Notes under the pieces: model-generated
The model's input: only the letters and a program-made list of their open reading frames with translations
Databases searched by the model: none
Told to the model about the DNA's origin: nothing
Source of the DNA: Xanthomonas cissicola
Lineage (GTDB): Bacteria; Pseudomonadota; Gammaproteobacteria; Xanthomonadales; Xanthomonadaceae
DNA length: 64,000 nucleotides
Assembly: GCF_008801575.1 (NCBI RefSeq)
Contig: NZ_VZPL01000001.1
Location: 62,001-126,000 of the forward strand
Direction: 5' to 3'
Shown: in pieces, positions 35,072-43,613 of the stretch
How the letters are laid out: each line of letters starts with the position of its first letter
Numbering within the stretch: position 1 is the stretch's first letter
Program-made: the position numbers and the translations under genes

Positions 35072-36280
35072 ATGACACATCCCCATGACGTTCTGATCGT
35101 TGGCGGCGGCCTGGTCGGCTCCAGCCTCGCGATTGCGCTGGACCGCCTCGGCCTGGATGTCGGGCTGGTGGAGGCCACTCCGGCCGGTGCGCCGCCGGCA
35201 GTGTTTGATCAACGCAACCTCAGTTTCGCCGCGGCCACCGTGAACGCGCTGGGTGCGCTCGGGGTGATGGCCAAGCTGCGCAGCCCGCCCAGGCCGATCC
35301 GGCGCATCCATGTCAGCCGCGCCGGGGACTTCGGCCGCGTGCAACTGGACGCGGCCGATTATTGCCGCGACGCCTTCGGCCAGGTGGTGGTGGCACGCGA
35401 CTTCGGCGATGCCTTGCAAACGCGTCTGGACGAACTGACCCATCTGCGCCGTTACCGGCCTGCGCGGTGCATCGGCATAGAGCCGGTGCAGGACGATCTG
35501 CGCGCGGTGCGCCTGGCCACCGATGCGGGCGAGCAACGTGTGCAGGCCAAACTGGTGGTCGGCGCCGACGGCAGCCATAGCGCGGTGCGCGAGCTGCTGC
35601 ATATCGGTACCGATGCCCATGATTTCCTGCAGACCCTGTTCGTGGCGCGCGTGCGTGCGTCACGACCGCCCGATGGCACGGCCTGGGAGCGTTTTGGCGA
35701 GCATGGGCCAACCGCGCTGTTGCCGCGCGGCGACCGCCATTACGGCGCGATCCATTGCGTGGCGCGCGCCGAGGCCGAAGCCGTGGCTGCGCTCGACGAC
35801 GCCGGCTGGCTGGCCCGCCTGCAGCGAGCAGCCGGCTGGCGTGCCGGGCGCTTGGTCGCCAGCGGCGAGCGCAGTGCCTATCCGCTGGTGCAGGTGCTGG
35901 CCAACAGCCTCATCGCCGAACGCGTGGTGCTGCTGGGCAATGCGGCGCAGACGCTGCATCCGATCGGCGCACAGGGTTTCAACCTGGGGTTGCGCGATGC
36001 GCTGACGCTGGCCGAATTGATCGAGCACGATCGCAGCGATGCCGGTGCCGGTGCGTTGCTGGCCGAGTATCTGGCGCGGCGGCGGGTGGACCGCGAGCAC
36101 ACCATCGGGTTTTCCAGCGGTCTGGCGCGGCTCACCGGCAACCCGGCGCCGTTGCTGCGGCCGTTGCGTAGCCTGGGCTTGTTTGCGACCTCGCAGGCGG
36201 CCCCGCTGCAATCGATGCTGGTGGGCGGTGCCATGGGCTTCCGTGGCGATGTGCCGCAACTGTGCCGGAGCAGCGCATGA
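35072..36280 (+). CDS. ubiH: 2-octaprenyl-6-methoxyphenol hydroxylase
   Basis: FAD-dependent hydroxylase (402 residues) of ubiquinone biosynthesis. Start ATG 35072 gives MTHPHDVLIVGGGLVGSSLA with the FAD dinucleotide fold GGGLVG. The DG motif is VVGADGSHSAVR (about residue 165) and the second FAD motif is LLGNAAQTLHPIGAQGFNLGLRD (about 287-309); the GN in place of the usual GD is also found in UbiH of E. coli, which supports UbiH rather than a sister hydroxylase. Overlaps by four bases with the second hydroxylase gene. Confidence 0.88.
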   Translation: MTHPHDVLIVGGGLVGSSLAIALDRLGLDVGLVEATPAGAPPAVFDQRNLSFAAATVNALGALGVMAKLRSPPRPIRRIHVSRAGDFGRVQLDAADYCRDAFGQVVVARDFGDALQTRLDELTHLRRYRPARCIGIEPVQDDLRAVRLATDAGEQRVQAKLVVGADGSHSAVRELLHIGTDAHDFLQTLFVARVRASRPPDGTAWERFGEHGPTALLPRGDRHYGAIHCVARAEAEAVAALDDAGWLARLQRAAGWRAGRLVASGERSAYPLVQVLANSLIAERVVLLGNAAQTLHPIGAQGFNLGLRDALTLAELIEHDRSDAGAGALLAEYLARRRVDREHTIGFSSGLARLTGNPAPLLRPLRSLGLFATSQAAPLQSMLVGGAMGFRGDVPQLCRSSA

Positions 36281-37458
36281 GCCGGCGGAGCACGCGCGAG
36301 GCCGTGATCGTCGGCGGTGGCGTTGTCGGCGCGGCCTGCGCGCTGGCGTTGAACGATGCCGGGCTGAGCGTTGCCCTGGTCGAAGGGCGCGAGCCTGCAC
36401 GTTGGCATGCCGATCAACCCGATCTGCGCGTCTATGCCTTCGCCGCCGACAACGCCGCGTTGCTCGACAGCCTGGGCGTGTGGAATGCGGTGCGTGCCGC
36501 CCGCGTGCAACCTTACCGGCGCATGCGGGTCTGGGATGCTGGCGGAGGCGGAGAGCTGGGCTTCGACGCCGACACGCTGGGACGCGAGCAACTGGGCTGG
36601 ATCATCGAAAACGACGTACTGGTGGACCGCTTGTGGGCCGCCGTGCATGCGGCCGGCATCCAAGTGCATTGCCCGGCACGCGTGGTCGAGCTGGAGCAGG
36701 ACGCCGCCAGCGTGCGCCTGCGCCTGGACGATGGCAGCCGGCTGGAAGCGGCAATGGCCATTGCCGCCGATGGTGCAGCATCCACCCTGCGCGAACTCGC
36801 CGGGCTGCCGGTCTCCCGGCATGCCTACGCACAGCGCGGCGTGGTCGCCTTCGTGGAAACCGAACACCCGCATCAGGCCACCGCCTGGCAGCGCTTCCTG
36901 ACGACCGGGCCGCTGGCCTTCCTGCCGTTCGCCGATGGCCGCAGTTCGATTGTGTGGACCTTGCCGGATGCCGACGCCGAGCGCGTGCTGGCGCTGGACG
37001 ATGCCGATTTCTCGCGGGAGTTGACCCAGGCCTTCGCGGCGCGCCTGGGCGAGGTACGCGTGGTGTCGGCACGCACCGCCTTCCCGCTGCAATGGCAATT
37101 GGTGCAGCAGTACGTCAGCGGCCGCGTGCTGACCCTGGGCGATGCCGCGCATGTGGTGCATCCGCTGGCCGGCCAGGGCGTCAACCTGGGCCTGCGCGAT
37201 GTGGCGGCGTTTCGGCAGCGCGTGCGCGAGGCGATGGCCAAACGTGCCGATTGGGCCGCGCCGCATCGCCTGCAACGCTGGGCACGTACCCGGCGCAGCG
37301 AGAACACCGTTGCCGCCTACGGCTTCGATGCGATCAATACGGTGTTTTCCAACGACGAAATGCACCTGACGTTGTTGCGCGGATCGGTATTGGGCCTGGC
37401 CGGCAAGTTGCCGCCGTTGGTCGATGTGCTGTGGAAGCGCGCCTCCGGCGGCGCGTGA
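36277..37458 (+). CDS. ubiquinone biosynthesis FAD hydroxylase (UbiF/UbiI/VisC family)
   Basis: 393 residues. FAD motifs: IVGGGVVGAACALAL at the start, IAADGAASTLRELAG in the middle and LGDAAHVVHPLAGQGVNLGLRD (GD motif). It belongs to the UbiH/UbiF/UbiI/COQ6 family and acts on a different ring position from UbiH; which of C5 or C6 cannot be told by eye. ATG 36277 overlaps the ubiH stop, so the two are translated together. Confidence 0.85.
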   Translation: MSRRSTREAVIVGGGVVGAACALALNDAGLSVALVEGREPARWHADQPDLRVYAFAADNAALLDSLGVWNAVRAARVQPYRRMRVWDAGGGGELGFDADTLGREQLGWIIENDVLVDRLWAAVHAAGIQVHCPARVVELEQDAASVRLRLDDGSRLEAAMAIAADGAASTLRELAGLPVSRHAYAQRGVVAFVETEHPHQATAWQRFLTTGPLAFLPFADGRSSIVWTLPDADAERVLALDDADFSRELTQAFAARLGEVRVVSARTAFPLQWQLVQQYVSGRVLTLGDAAHVVHPLAGQGVNLGLRDVAAFRQRVREAMAKRADWAAPHRLQRWARTRRSENTVAAYGFDAINTVFSNDEMHLTLLRGSVLGLAGKLPPLVDVLWKRASGGA

Positions 37459-37585
37459 GCCAATCGCGCCAGCCGCCGCAATCGGCGTCGGCGGCTGCCT
37501 GTCATGCCTTGATATGCCTTTGATGCTATAGCGAAGGCAGCAGGTTCCATACGACGTGCGTGGCTGCCGTGGCTACAGTCGCGCC

Positions 37586-38308
37586 ATGACCTCGTCTGCG
37601 CCTCCTTCGTCCAAGCCGGCAGTGCTGCTGTTGTGCGGCCTGCTGTGCGACGCCGCCATCTGGCAACCGCAGCGCGTCGCGCTGCGCGATCTGGCCGACG
37701 TGCAGGTGATGGATTTCGCCGGCTTCGACAGCATCACGCAGATGGCCGCGCATGTATTGGCCGTCGCGCCGCCGCACTTTGCGCTGGCGGGACATTCGAT
37801 GGGCGGACGGGTCGCGCTGGACATCATGCGCCAGGCGCCCGCGCGCGTGCTGCGGCTGGCCCTGCTGGATACAGGCATCGCGCCGCGCCGCGCCGGCGAA
37901 CGCGAAGAACGACTTGCGTTGGTGCGACTGGCGCACGCCCAGGGGATGCAGGCGCTGGCGCAGCGCTGGCTGCCGCCGATGCTGCACCCCGATCACAGCG
38001 CCGACAGCGAGTTGATGGATGGCTTGATGGCCATGGTGCAGCGGCACAGTGCGCAGAGTTTTGCTGGGCAGACCAACGCCTTGCTGGAACGCCCCGATGC
38101 GGGGCCGGTGCTCGCGCACATCACGTGTCCTACGTTGTTGGGAGTCGGGCGACAAGACGCGTGGAGCCCGTTGGCGCGGCATCAGGACATGGCACGACAC
38201 ATTCCGCAGGCGCGGCTGGCGATCTTCGAGCACTGCGGGCACATGGCGCCGGTCGAAGCACCTGCCGCCGTCAGCGACGCGCTGCGCGACTGGTTGCAGG
38301 CCGCGTGA
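37586..38308 (+). CDS. alpha/beta hydrolase
   Basis: 240-residue alpha/beta hydrolase fold enzyme. The nucleophile elbow GHSMGG puts the serine at residue 71; the acid is probably the Asp in VGRQDAWSP and the base His is in EHCGHMAPVEAP. No signal peptide. Similar to small esterases and lactonases such as PcaD- or MhpC-like proteins, but the substrate cannot be named. The aromatic catabolism genes beginning at 38993 make a role there conceivable, without direct evidence. Confidence 0.82.
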   Translation: MTSSAPPSSKPAVLLLCGLLCDAAIWQPQRVALRDLADVQVMDFAGFDSITQMAAHVLAVAPPHFALAGHSMGGRVALDIMRQAPARVLRLALLDTGIAPRRAGEREERLALVRLAHAQGMQALAQRWLPPMLHPDHSADSELMDGLMAMVQRHSAQSFAGQTNALLERPDAGPVLAHITCPTLLGVGRQDAWSPLARHQDMARHIPQARLAIFEHCGHMAPVEAPAAVSDALRDWLQAA

Positions 38309-38410
38309 TGGCGCGTCGGCCGAACGCGTGGCACGACGTGGCGACTGCTGCCCAAACACGTCGTTCGTCGGGTATCGAGATTGCGTTGGTCACGTCTTGA
38401 GGAGCGCTGC

Positions 38411-38842
38411 ATGCACGAAGACGCCTCGATCATCATCGCCTGCGAGCAAGCGATCCGCCGGTTCGCGCTGTACAACGATCGCCATGATCATGCCGGCCTC
38501 GCCGCGTTGTTCACCGACGATGGTGTGTTCGCGCGCCCCAGTGCACCGGATGCGCCCGTGCATGGGCGCGAGGCCATCTTGCAGTCGTTTCGCGAGCGTG
38601 CGCCGCGCACAACGTGCCACCTGATGCTCGATACCTTGGTCAGCGTCCAGTCGCACACGCTGGCGCACGCGCACAGCCACGTACTGCTTTACACCGCTGG
38701 TGATACCGCCGCAGCGCCGCCGTGGACGGCGCAATCGCCGGCATTGCTGGGCAGCTTCGAGGATGTGCTGGTGCTCGAGCAGGGGCGCTGGTTGTTCCAG
38801 CAACGGCTCGGGTCGCTGCTGCTGCGGATCGGCACCGGCTGA
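38411..38842 (+). CDS. NTF2-like / SnoaL-like domain protein
   Basis: 143 residues with the cone-shaped NTF2-like fold: an N-terminal helix region EQAIRRFALYNDRHDHAGLAALFTDDGVF, the APVHGREAILQSFRER segment and a final strand VLVLEQGRWLFQQRLGSLLL. The family includes ring-hydroxylating dioxygenase beta subunits, dehydratases and ligand-binding proteins; which applies here cannot be told. GAGCG precedes the ATG at 38411. It lies just upstream of an aromatic-pathway outer-membrane gene. Confidence 0.75.
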   Translation: MHEDASIIIACEQAIRRFALYNDRHDHAGLAALFTDDGVFARPSAPDAPVHGREAILQSFRERAPRTTCHLMLDTLVSVQSHTLAHAHSHVLLYTAGDTAAAPPWTAQSPALLGSFEDVLVLEQGRWLFQQRLGSLLLRIGTG

Positions 38843-38992
38843 GTCAGCGCATCCGGGCTGCAGACGACACCCTTACCCATCGCGGTCCTGATGGCGCACG
38901 CCGCGCGTCGCCCTCTTGCGGTCCCGTTTTCTCCCCCTCCACGTCGCGTCGCATCGCAGTCCTCCATTCCCTTTGCATCGGAGATTCGCCTA

Positions 38993-40024
38993 GTGGAACG
39001 CGTCCATTCGTCTGCTCGTTGTGGTTCGGTGTTGTCGCGTGCGCTGTCGCCTCGTCAACCTGCATTGATCATCGCTGCCTTGCTGGCCGCAGCGTCGCCA
39101 GCAGCGTGGGCGCAGGCTGTGCCGGAAACCGCGGCGCCACCGCAAGGCATCAATTTGGGGGGCACCAGCTTCTTAGATGGCTTCGGCTCCATGAAGCCTG
39201 GATGGACGGCCATCGAGTATCTGCGGTACTACGATTTCGATGCGATCAAAAATGCCAGCGGCGACAATTCGCCGGCGTTCCGCGACCCCAAGGTTGGGGT
39301 CAGCGTCGCGTTGACTCAGCTCATCTACGTCACGCCATACACCTGGAACGGCGGTTCGTTGAGCTTCAATGCGATCGTGCCGCTGGTCAATTACGACACC
39401 TCCGTCGCTGCCGATAGCCCGGTGCGCTTGAGCAGCAATGGCTTGGGTATGGGCGATATCTCGTTCGGGCCGGCGCTGCAGATGCCACCAGTGATGCGCG
39501 ATGGGCGGGTGTTCTTCTTCCAGCGGTTTGCCATCGACGCCTTCCCGCCCGTGGGCAAGTTCGATCGCGATATCGCCATCAACCAGAGTACCGGTTTCTG
39601 GTCGGTCGCACCGCATTGGGCCTTCACCGTGCAACCCAGCGACAATTGGGAAATCAGCGGGCGGCTGAATTATCTCTACAACTTCCGCACCAGCCGCGCC
39701 GGTGGCGTGCCGCCGATTCCCGGGTTCCGTTTTCGCAATGGCCAGGCCGGCGATGTGCTCTGGGCAAACTTCGCCAGCTCGGTCGAGGTTACCGAACAAT
39801 TGCGTCTGGGCATCAATGGGTATTACCTGCAGCAGTTGAAGAACAACCGCACCAACGACCAGAGCATCCCCGACAGCAAGCGCAGGCAGTTCTATGTTGG
39901 CCCTGGGTTGTCCTGGCGGTTCGACGAAAAGAACCTTCTCAACTTCAATGTTTACCTCCCTATCGAGGTCGAGAACTCGGTGGCAGGCAATAGCTATAAC
40001 CTGATGATTGTGCACTCGCTGTAA
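38993..40024 (+). CDS. SphA/Phenol_MetA_deg-family outer membrane protein
   Basis: 343 residues. The start is taken as the GTG at 38993, which has GGAG nine bases upstream and yields a signal peptide (hydrophobic ALIIAALLAAASPAAWAQ) cleaved near AWAQA. The body is beta-rich with alternating patterns (RYYDFDA, GDISFGPALQMPP, WALTV-like WAFTVQPSDNWE, LSWRFDEKNLLNFNVYLP) as in the family named from meta-pathway phenol degradation. These proteins are thought to be outer-membrane channels for aromatic substrates. Position next to the dioxygenase and hydroxycinnamate genes fits that role. Confidence 0.8.
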   Translation: MERVHSSARCGSVLSRALSPRQPALIIAALLAAASPAAWAQAVPETAAPPQGINLGGTSFLDGFGSMKPGWTAIEYLRYYDFDAIKNASGDNSPAFRDPKVGVSVALTQLIYVTPYTWNGGSLSFNAIVPLVNYDTSVAADSPVRLSSNGLGMGDISFGPALQMPPVMRDGRVFFFQRFAIDAFPPVGKFDRDIAINQSTGFWSVAPHWAFTVQPSDNWEISGRLNYLYNFRTSRAGGVPPIPGFRFRNGQAGDVLWANFASSVEVTEQLRLGINGYYLQQLKNNRTNDQSIPDSKRRQFYVGPGLSWRFDEKNLLNFNVYLPIEVENSVAGNSYNLMIVHSL

Positions 40025-40050
40025 CGCGCGCCGGTCACGCGTCCCACATT

Positions 40051-40069
40051 GCCGGCGCATGCCGGCGTT
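40051..40069 (+). terminator. hairpin after the SphA-type gene
   Basis: GCCGGC-GCAT-GCCGGC (40051-40066) followed by GTTT. A short, strong GC stem with a weak T run, 27 bases after the stop codon; a plausible but unproven intrinsic terminator between converging genes. Confidence 0.45.
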
Positions 40070-40193
40070 TGGGTTGGAGCTGGTGCAATGTGCCGAGTGG
40101 ATCGGCTTGCGCTGTTTGCGCTGTGCACTCCACGTCATCCATCAATATGCGGCACAGCGCGTGCAATGGGTCAACCGCCGCAACACGTGCGTT

Positions 40194-40859
40194 TCAGATT
40201 CCCATGCTGTGCCGTTGCGTGTTGGCGTGTTCGCGGAACAGTAATTCCGCGCGTGCGCCATCGCGTTGTTCGATGGCCGAAACGATCGCGCCGTGTTGCC
40301 TGTGTCCGTAAAACAGATCGTCGTAGGCAAGCGCGGCAGTGCGTTGGCCGAACACGACGTTGACCGGGCTGACGAACGGCACCAATGTGCAGCGTTCCAC
40401 GGTTTCGGTCAGGATCGGCTTGTTGGCCGCCTCCACGATGGCGCGGTGGAAACGGTCGTTCATTGCGCCATACGCCTGCTCATCGTCGGCGCAGAGGTTG
40501 CGGCTGGCCAGGATGCGGTCGCCTTCGCCCAGACAGGCATGCAACGTGGCGAGCAGCTCGGCGGGGGCGCCCTGTTCGGCGACGGTGCGTGCGGCCATGC
40601 CTTCCATCATTGCGCGCACCGCCAGGGCATCCAGGCTTTCCTGCTGGCTGAAGCGCCGCACGGCGTAACCACGGCTGCCCGCCTGCACCAGCAGGCCTTC
40701 CTGGCATAACGCCGGCAGGGCCTGACGGATCGGCGTGCGCGAAATCGCCAGGCGCTCGGCCAGTGCCGCCTCGGTGACGCGCTCGCCGGGCGCGAAGGTG
40801 CCGCACAGGATCAATTCGCGTAGCTGCTGAATCGCTTGCAATCGGTGGTTGTTCGCCAT
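40194..40859 (-). CDS. GntR-family (FCD-type) transcriptional regulator
   Basis: 221 residues: an N-terminal winged helix (residues 1-70, with LRELILCGTFAPGERVTEAALAERLAISRTPIRQAL) and a C-terminal all-helical FCD ligand domain (RAMMEGMAARTVAEQ, NDRFHRAIVEAANKPILTETVER, HGAIVSAIEQRDGARAELLFREHA). FCD regulators usually sense organic or aromatic acids and repress adjacent genes. It diverges from ligBA, with 244 bases between, so it is the best candidate for controlling that pair. ATG 40859 gives MANNHRLQ; a Met three codons upstream is an alternative. Confidence 0.88.
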   Translation of the reverse strand: MANNHRLQAIQQLRELILCGTFAPGERVTEAALAERLAISRTPIRQALPALCQEGLLVQAGSRGYAVRRFSQQESLDALAVRAMMEGMAARTVAEQGAPAELLATLHACLGEGDRILASRNLCADDEQAYGAMNDRFHRAIVEAANKPILTETVERCTLVPFVSPVNVVFGQRTAALAYDDLFYGHRQHGAIVSAIEQRDGARAELLFREHANTQRHSMGI

Positions 40860-40923
40860 TGGCTCCATTCTCTCGCGCCATACCGCAGCGCACGTTCCTT
40901 CGACAGGGAAAACTCTCACTTAC

Positions 40924-41026
40924 AGGTATAAAGACCTTGCGGATGAGATCGCTTTATGGCAATTTGGATCCCAAGGATACCGTTTTGGCGATCCGGCGTC
41001 GTTGGTCGCGCTTTGTTGGGATCCAT
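40924..41026. promoter_or_regulatory. candidate operator sites between the GntR gene and ligB
   Basis: Three symmetric motifs lie in this divergent spacer: AGGT-N6-ACCT at 40924-40937, TTGG-ATC-CCAA at 40964-40974, and a near copy TTGG-GAT-CCAT at 41016-41026, the last two centred 52 bases apart (about five helical turns). Such spaced dyads suit a dimeric repressor such as the divergent GntR protein. Assignment is by pattern only. Confidence 0.35.
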
Positions 41027-41103
41027 TGCGTTGCAGATCCCGAATCACCCACTGACGCGCGCCTGCCCTGATCGGGGCCCGGTCCGCGTCGCAGGAGCGC
41101 AAC

Positions 41104-42000
41104 ATGGCAAGCATCATCGGCGGTATCGGGACCTCGCACGTTCCCACCATCGGGGTGGCCTACGACAAGGGCAAGCAGCAGGACCCGGTGTGGAAGCCGT
41201 TGTTCGACGGCTATACGCCAGTGGCCGCGTGGCTGGCCGCGCAACAGGCCGACGTGCTGGTGTTCTTCTACAACGACCACTGCACGACGTTCTTCTTCGA
41301 TCTGTATCCCACCTTCGCGCTGGGCGTGGGCGAGCGCTTTCCGGTTGCCGACGAGGGCGCGGGCCTGCGCAACCTGCCGCCGATCCGCGGCGACGTGCAG
41401 TTGCAGGCGCATATCGCCGAATGCCTGGTCAATGACGAATTCGACCTGACCGTGTTCCAGGACAAGCCGATCGACCATGGCTGCGCGGCGCCGCTGCCGC
41501 TGCTATGGCTGCATGTGCCGGACTGGCCGGGCACGGTGGTGCCGATCGCCATCAACGTGCTGCAGTATCCGCTGCCGACCGCGCGGCGCTGCTATCGCCT
41601 GGGCCAGGCGGTGCGCCGCGCGATCGAATCGTATCCGGAAGATCTTCGGGTGGTGGTGGTAGGCACCGGTGGGTTATCGCACCAGATCCATGGCGAACGC
41701 ACCGGGTTCAACAACACCGAATGGGACATGGAATTTCTGGACCGTTTCCAGCATGCGCCCGAGACCCTCACGCATCTCACCCACACCGATTACGTGCGCC
41801 TGGGCGGTGCGGAGAGCGTGGAGCAGATCATGTGGCTGGCGATGCGCGGCGCGCTGGATGGGCCGATCCGCAAGCTGCATCAGAACTACTACCTGATGAC
41901 CACCACTGCGATGACCGTGGTGCTGTACGAGCCGGGCGAAGAAGCAGCCGGCGCGCCGCGTTCGGCCGAACTGCTTGCGCGCACTGCCGCCGCGGCCTGA
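41104..42000 (+). CDS. ligB: class III extradiol ring-cleavage dioxygenase, catalytic (LigB-type beta) subunit
   Basis: 298 residues. Residues match the Fe(II) site of LigB from Sphingobium with a constant shift of two after the first: His12 in GTSHVP, His59 in YNDHC and Glu240 in ESVEQIMW as iron ligands, and His125 in IDHGCAAPL and His193 in GGLSHQIHG as catalytic residues. The enzyme family opens protocatechuate, gallate or 3-O-methylgallate at the 4,5 bond; the substrate here is unsettled. AGGAG lies 6 bases before the ATG. The small LigA-type subunit follows 10 bases later. Confidence 0.9.
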   Translation: MASIIGGIGTSHVPTIGVAYDKGKQQDPVWKPLFDGYTPVAAWLAAQQADVLVFFYNDHCTTFFFDLYPTFALGVGERFPVADEGAGLRNLPPIRGDVQLQAHIAECLVNDEFDLTVFQDKPIDHGCAAPLPLLWLHVPDWPGTVVPIAINVLQYPLPTARRCYRLGQAVRRAIESYPEDLRVVVVGTGGLSHQIHGERTGFNNTEWDMEFLDRFQHAPETLTHLTHTDYVRLGGAESVEQIMWLAMRGALDGPIRKLHQNYYLMTTTAMTVVLYEPGEEAAGAPRSAELLARTAAAA

Positions 42001-42010
42001 GGAGGTGCTG

Positions 42011-42370
42011 ATGAATCCGCAAACCCATGGCATGGAGCAGATCGGCGGCACGTACCTGTTCGATCTGCGCACCAGCAATCGCGCGCTGCGCCTGAACCGC
42101 TTTTTCTGGCACATGATCCGCGCCCCGTGGCGCGATCGTTTCTTGCAGGATGCAGAAGTATTGATGCAGGAAGCCGACCTCACCGAGCAGGAGAAGGCGC
42201 TGATCCGTGCGCGCGACTGGCTTGGCCTGGTGCAGTACGGCGCCAACTTCTTCGTCATCGAAAAATTCGCGCGCGTGGTGCGCATGACCAATCTGCAGGT
42301 CTACGCAATCATGCGCGGCGAATCGTTCGAAGACTTCATGCAGACGCGGCGTGTGCCCCATGCGCGCTGA
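42011..42370 (+). CDS. ligA: class III extradiol dioxygenase, small (LigA-type alpha) subunit
   Basis: 119 residues, all-helical. LNRFFWHMIRAPWRDRFLQDAE, LIRARDWLGLVQYGANFFVIEKFARV and TNLQVYAIMRGESFEDFMQTRR match the LigA alpha subunit that caps the active site of LigB. It is shorter than the Sphingobium subunit (about 139). GGAGG lies five bases upstream of the ATG, giving efficient translation after ligB. The B-then-A order is opposite to the ligAB order of Sphingobium. Confidence 0.86.
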   Translation: MNPQTHGMEQIGGTYLFDLRTSNRALRLNRFFWHMIRAPWRDRFLQDAEVLMQEADLTEQEKALIRARDWLGLVQYGANFFVIEKFARVVRMTNLQVYAIMRGESFEDFMQTRRVPHAR

Positions 42371-42436
42371 GCTATGCGTACTGGCTGTGCGCCGCATCGC
42401 CGCATCATCCGACTTCCCAACGTAAGGCCCACCCCC

Positions 42437-43438
42437 ATGACCATGTCTTCCGTGTTCTTTGAACATCGCATCAAGGTGCGGCACCTGCGTGTTATCGAAG
42501 CGCTGGACCGACAGAAAAGCCTGTTGCGCGCCTCACGCGTCCTGAATGTCACCCAGCCCGCGCTCACGCGCGCCTTGCAGGAGATCGAAGAGATCGTCGG
42601 TGCGCCGCTGTTCGAGCGGCATTCGCGCGGCGTGCGCCCCAACGCGATGGGCGAGGTGCTGGTGCAGACTGCGCATGTGGTGCTGGGGCAGCTGCGACGT
42701 GCGCAGGACACCTTCGAAGGTCTGCTGCAGGACGATGCGCTCACGATCACCGTGGGCGCCTTGCCGGTGGCGGCCAGCGGTTTGCTGCCGGCGGTGCTGG
42801 CGGCGTTGTATCGCACCGAACCCACGCTGCGGGTGCGCTTGCTGCACGGCCGCACCGATGAGCTGTTGCCCAAGCTGGCCGGTAACGAGATCGATCTGGT
42901 GGTCGGGCGGTTGTATCCGCTTGCCCGCTACGACGCATTGATTCGCAAGGTGTTGTACCAGGACCCGATTGCGCTGGTGGCGCGCAGCGACCACCCGCTG
43001 TTCGCGAATGGGCCGGTGCGCATTGCCGAGGCGGTGGCCTACCGGCAGGTGCTGCCGACCTTGAGCCAGCATGTCGAACGCGACGTGGCGCAGGTCATGC
43101 GCGAACACGGACTTGCAACGCGCGACCAGTTGCGTTCCAGCTCGGCCAGCTTCACGCGCGAAATCCTGCTCGGTACCGACAGCATTGCGGTGATGCCGAG
43201 CATGATGGTGGCCGGCGACATCGCACGCGGCGAGTTGCGTGCCTTCCAGTTGCAGCAACCCTCGCAGGCGCGCGCAGGCGGAGTGATCTATCGCGATGGG
43301 AGCGCAATGCACAAGCCCGGCGTGCGCTTGCTGATGCGCGAGCTGGAGCACCAGCTCGCCCTCATGGCCGAACAAGGCGCGGTGTGGGTGGACGACCGCG
43401 TTGGCGAAGACGATGTGTTGCTGGATGCGTCGGCGTGA
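42437..43438 (+). CDS. LysR-family transcriptional regulator
   Basis: 333 residues: an N-terminal winged helix-turn-helix (RVIEALDRQKSLLRASRVLNVTQPALTRALQEIEEIVGAPLFERHSRG) and a substrate-binding domain (TVGALPVAASGLLPAVL, LVVGRLYPLARYD, VARSDHPLF). It resembles the GbpR/PcaQ group of aromatic- and galactose-pathway regulators. Read in the same direction as ligBA, 66 bases downstream, so it may be co-transcribed and control ligBA or distant genes of the same pathway. A second Met lies two codons in. Confidence 0.85.
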   Translation: MTMSSVFFEHRIKVRHLRVIEALDRQKSLLRASRVLNVTQPALTRALQEIEEIVGAPLFERHSRGVRPNAMGEVLVQTAHVVLGQLRRAQDTFEGLLQDDALTITVGALPVAASGLLPAVLAALYRTEPTLRVRLLHGRTDELLPKLAGNEIDLVVGRLYPLARYDALIRKVLYQDPIALVARSDHPLFANGPVRIAEAVAYRQVLPTLSQHVERDVAQVMREHGLATRDQLRSSSASFTREILLGTDSIAVMPSMMVAGDIARGELRAFQLQQPSQARAGGVIYRDGSAMHKPGVRLLMRELEHQLALMAEQGAVWVDDRVGEDDVLLDASA

Positions 43439-43550
43439 TCGCGTAAGGCCGGCGCAACGCGCGGCGCTTCGCGATTCCTGCTGAGCTGCCTCAACGCTCA
43501 ACGGATGTCGAGCGCGGCTGCAGACAGTGGATCGTGCGCCGCGCCAGAGC

Positions 43551-43574
43551 AACGGGCAGCCCAGGCTGCCCGTT
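43551..43574. terminator. perfect hairpin between converging genes
   Basis: AACGGGCAGCC-CA-GGCTGCCCGTT, an 11-bp perfect stem, lies between the LysR gene (plus) and the fcs gene (minus). There is no T run on either side, so it may be a rho-assisted or mRNA-stabilising end rather than a classic intrinsic terminator. Confidence 0.5.
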
Positions 43575-43613
43575 GTGCCCTCGGCGGTGAGCATTCGCGC
43601 CGCCAAGGGCACA

